Source: Brevundimonas sp. SH203 (GTDB lineage Bacteria; Pseudomonadota; Alphaproteobacteria; Caulobacterales; Caulobacteraceae). From it: a stretch of DNA of 64,000 bases. Made by a program: the position numbers and the translations under genes. The notes below the pieces were generated by a model. That model saw nothing but the letters and a program-made list of their open reading frames with translations. It did not search any database and was not told where the DNA came from. Below, piece by piece: positions 61,988 to 64,000 of the stretch (positions within the stretch are counted from its first letter, which is position 1; every line of letters starts with the position of its first letter). The DNA lies in the NCBI RefSeq assembly GCF_002157625.1, contig NZ_BDMM01000001.1:620001-684000 (forward strand), read 5' to 3'.

Positions 61988-62962
61988 TCAGTCGGCGGGC
62001 TGGTCGAGCGCCGCGTCGACGAGTCGGTCGGTGAAGATGGCGACGCGGGCCGCAGCCTCATACTCGCACGCGAGACGATCGACGAGTTCGGCCACAGAGG
62101 GCGTGTCGGTGATCTGATCAACCCCCTGCCCTGCGCTCCAGATATCCCACCATGGGCGAACGCCGGGTGGCGCGGGCGTCAAGTCGTCTGCGGGGTCGAG
62201 CCCCGCCGCGACGAGCGAAGGGACCAGCCAATGGGCGGGCGCGCCTCCAAGTCTCGCGGTGTAAACGAGGTCGGCCGATGTCGCGGCGACCAGCATGGCC
62301 TTGTAGGCGTCCAAGACCGCCGCCTCGCGGGTGGCGATGAACCGCGTCCCCATGAAGGCCAGGTCTGCACCGAGGATTTCAGCGGCGCGGATCGCGGCGC
62401 CGGTCGACAGCGCCCCTCCCATCAGGACCGTCTTGTCGAAGCGAGCTCTGATCGCAGCCACAAGCGCCAGATGACTGATCCGGCCCGAATGGCCGCCCCC
62501 TCCGGCGCCGATGGCGTTGATGCCGTCCACCCCGACCGACATGGCTTTTTCCGCGAACTTCAGATTCACGGCGTCGGCATAGACCAAGAACCCCTTGTCG
62601 TGAGCGCGGCGGGTCAACTCTGTCGGATTGCCGGTCGCGTTGATGATGATCTCAACGCCGTAACGCCGGCAGGCCTCCAGGGTCTCTTCGAATTCCTGCG
62701 GCGGCAGGTTGGAGGCCATATTGACCGCGATGGCGCCTATGGGCGCCTCTGGCTCCTCGTCGCGCCGACGATCCAGAGCGTCCCGTATATCAGCCAGCCA
62801 GTGGACGAACTCCTCCAGCGATCGGGCGTTGTGCCGCGGCAGTCCGCCGATCACTCCCGCCAGACAGCATTCGCGCACGAGGTCGGGCCCCGAAACGCTG
62901 AACATCGGTCCGCAGACCAGAGGCAGGCGAAGCCCCGCGCGAATCTGGGGGGCCAGACTCAT
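61988..62962 (-). CDS. Nitronate monooxygenase-like flavoprotein
   Basis: A 324-residue NMO/2-nitropropane dioxygenase-fold TIM barrel with 'LRLPLVCGPMFSVSGPDLVR', 'DGINAIGAGGGGHSGRISHL' and 'VLMGGALSTGAAIRAAEILG'. In degradation clusters such proteins often act as FMN-dependent enoyl reductases or oxidases of CoA-linked or ring substrates rather than on nitronates. Start overlaps the enoyl-CoA hydratase stop (ATGA). Confidence 0.85.
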   Translation of the reverse strand: MSLAPQIRAGLRLPLVCGPMFSVSGPDLVRECCLAGVIGGLPRHNARSLEEFVHWLADIRDALDRRRDEEPEAPIGAIAVNMASNLPPQEFEETLEACRRYGVEIIINATGNPTELTRRAHDKGFLVYADAVNLKFAEKAMSVGVDGINAIGAGGGGHSGRISHLALVAAIRARFDKTVLMGGALSTGAAIRAAEILGADLAFMGTRFIATREAAVLDAYKAMLVAATSADLVYTARLGGAPAHWLVPSLVAAGLDPADDLTPAPPGVRPWWDIWSAGQGVDQITDTPSVAELVDRLACEYEAAARVAIFTDRLVDAALDQPAD

Positions 62963-63744
62963 CGCCCGATGAACCTGGGCGGGCGTTTCTCCAGAAAGGC
63001 GCGGTTGCCCTCCTGACAGTCCTCTGTCGCCGGGATAGTCGTCTGCATAAGGCGTTCCCGAGCGAGACTCTCCTCGAACCGGCTTTCCCCGGCAGCCCAA
63101 CACAACTCCCGCACGCCTGAGAGAGCGACGGTGGGTCCCTCGGCCAGTCTGACCGCCAGCGACAGCGCCCTCTGCGACAGGTCTGCGTCAGCTGTCACCT
63201 CGGTTACAAGTCCCCAGTCCAAGGCGCGTCTGGCGGGAAGCTTGTCCGCCAGCAGAAGCACCTGCATGGCGCGGGTGCGACCGATGGACCGCGTCAGCAA
63301 GGCGGCCACGCCGCCGTCCGGCGCCAGACCAATGCGCGCATAGGGCGCGAGGAAGTAGGCGCTTTCGCCGAGCACGATGACATCTCCCATCAGCGAGAGC
63401 GCCATGCCCAGCCCGGCGGCGGCGCCCTGGACCTGGACCACCAGAGGAATCTTCAGGTCGCGCAGGCGCTGGACCATCGGATTGTAATGCGCTTCCAGAA
63501 TTAGACCGCCATCGACCTCCGGCCCCGGCGTGGCGCTGGGATCGGACAGGTCCACACCGGCGCAGAAGGCTCGCCCGTCGCCGGACAACAGGATGGCGCG
63601 GGCCTCCCTCTCCGCCAGATCGCACAAGACGATCAGCCGCGCGGCCATCGCCGGCGTCAGCGCATTGAGGCGCGATGCGGCGGCCAGGGTGATACGGGCG
63701 ACGCCGCCCGTCAGATCATAGCGGACGTCATCGACCTCAGTCAT
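62959..63744 (-). CDS. Enoyl-CoA hydratase/isomerase-family protein
   Basis: A 261-residue crotonase. The oxyanion hole strands are 'GRAFCAGVDLSDPSATPG' and 'VQGAAAGLGMALSLMGDVIV', and 'FLAPYARIGLAPDGGVAALL' has Asp where many hydratases carry Glu, so isomerase or another crotonase reaction is possible. 'ATEDCQEGNRAFLEKRPPRF' is the usual closing segment. It overlaps the OB-fold gene upstream by 8 bases. Confidence 0.9.
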   Translation of the reverse strand: MTEVDDVRYDLTGGVARITLAAASRLNALTPAMAARLIVLCDLAEREARAILLSGDGRAFCAGVDLSDPSATPGPEVDGGLILEAHYNPMVQRLRDLKIPLVVQVQGAAAGLGMALSLMGDVIVLGESAYFLAPYARIGLAPDGGVAALLTRSIGRTRAMQVLLLADKLPARRALDWGLVTEVTADADLSQRALSLAVRLAEGPTVALSGVRELCWAAGESRFEESLARERLMQTTIPATEDCQEGNRAFLEKRPPRFIGR

Positions 63745-64000
63745 GGCGCGGCCTGAAGAAGGGAACCCAGCCGTTTTCGACCTGCTGGAAAATCAACTCG
63801 ACTCTCTGATCGATCGCGAGCCTGTCCGGCTCGGCCTCGACGATGTTGGTGAGGATGGACACCCCCTCCTCCAGGGTGACGTAGGCGATCACATAGGGGC
63901 CCTGCGGCCCCCTTCCCGTCAGGCTGTAGCTGTAGATGGTCCCGCGCCCCGACGAAGCCTTCCGCCCCACGTCCGCGCTGAAACAGAAGGGGCAGACCCG
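63737..64000 (-). CDS. OB-fold/zinc-ribbon (DUF35, ChsH2-like) protein, 5' end cut
   Basis: The last 87 codons of a DUF35 protein: zinc-ribbon remnant 'RVCPFCFSADV' and an OB-fold 'GRGTIYSYSLTGRGPQGPYV', 'IAYVTLEEGVSILTNIVEAE', 'RVELIFQQVENGWVPFFRPR'. In actinobacteria and proteobacteria these proteins bind the thiolase-like or MaoC-like subunits of steroid and aromatic side-chain degradation. The N-terminus, and probably a thiolase gene, lie beyond the right edge. Confidence 0.88.
   Translation of the reverse strand, partial: RVCPFCFSADVGRKASSGRGTIYSYSLTGRGPQGPYVIAYVTLEEGVSILTNIVEAEPDRLAIDQRVELIFQQVENGWVPFFRPRHD

Overview
The window reads as a chromosomal segment of a GC-rich, Gram-negative alphaproteobacterium. 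The Caulobacterales, and Brevundimonas or a close relative in particular, fit best. This rests on the very high GC of most genes, four-fold use of TonB-dependent receptors and exported hydrolases, the YfgM-BamB-Der gene order, small alphaproteobacterial intergenic palindromes, and gene content with no rRNA or tRNA. The taxon is inferred from style and gene content, not from a marker gene. I saw no tRNA, rRNA, CRISPR array, transposase or phage gene.

Layout. 0-0.45 kb: a ParDE-type toxin-antitoxin pair cut by the left edge. 0.5-13.1 kb: housekeeping and small accessory genes. These are an SDR, a membrane protein overlapping a membrane-anchored LytTR regulator, an ICMT-like methyltransferase, the YfgM-BamB-Der-Nudix operon, an ECF sigma factor with a candidate anti-sigma, a DUF6249-like protein, a DUF2188 protein, an exported EEP phosphatase/nuclease, an Spx/ArsC-like protein, and a small patch of visibly lower GC with orphan genes. 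13.2-29.2 kb: a carbohydrate utilisation locus with two TonB receptors, a complete CUT1-type ABC transporter split between two strands, two exported (alpha/alpha)6-type glycosidases (one GH144-like) and a LacI regulator. Matching LacI-type palindromes lie in front of the regulator and in front of the detached ABC ATPase. 29.5-35.7 kb: a valine/isobutyrate catabolic operon (mmsA, acyl-CoA dehydrogenase, an unexpected exported protein, 3-hydroxyisobutyryl-CoA hydrolase, mmsB) with a divergent LysR regulator and a strong candidate operator.

35.8-40.1 kb: a copper-handling block. A MerR/CueR-type regulator faces a glutaredoxin-MauE fusion, a Tat-exported multicopper oxidase (CopA) and a CopB with four DPHAGH repeats, all driven from a 19-bp-spacer promoter that resembles the mer operator. 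40.1-48.4 kb: a compact cluster in which every effector-like protein is exported: a CHAT peptidase, a TPR protein, a caspase-like (C14) peptidase, two small exported proteins, and a two-component system. This is the best candidate for an undescribed system.

48.5-64 kb: a catabolic island, in part lower in GC, that continues past the right edge. It holds a TonB receptor, a DUF7064/7065-like protein, an ACAD10-type phosphotransferase, an MFS transporter, an MDR oxidoreductase, a LeuCD-type hydro-lyase, an HMG-CoA-lyase-family enzyme, a CaiB/BaiF CoA-transferase, an SDR, a nitronate monooxygenase-like protein, an enoyl-CoA hydratase and an OB-fold/zinc-ribbon protein. The LeuCD, HMG-CoA-lyase and CoA-transferase genes together match a citraconate/citramalate-to-pyruvate-plus-acetyl-CoA module. 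The TonB receptor and the MFS gene share an upstream inverted repeat, suggesting one regulator for uptake and export or import.
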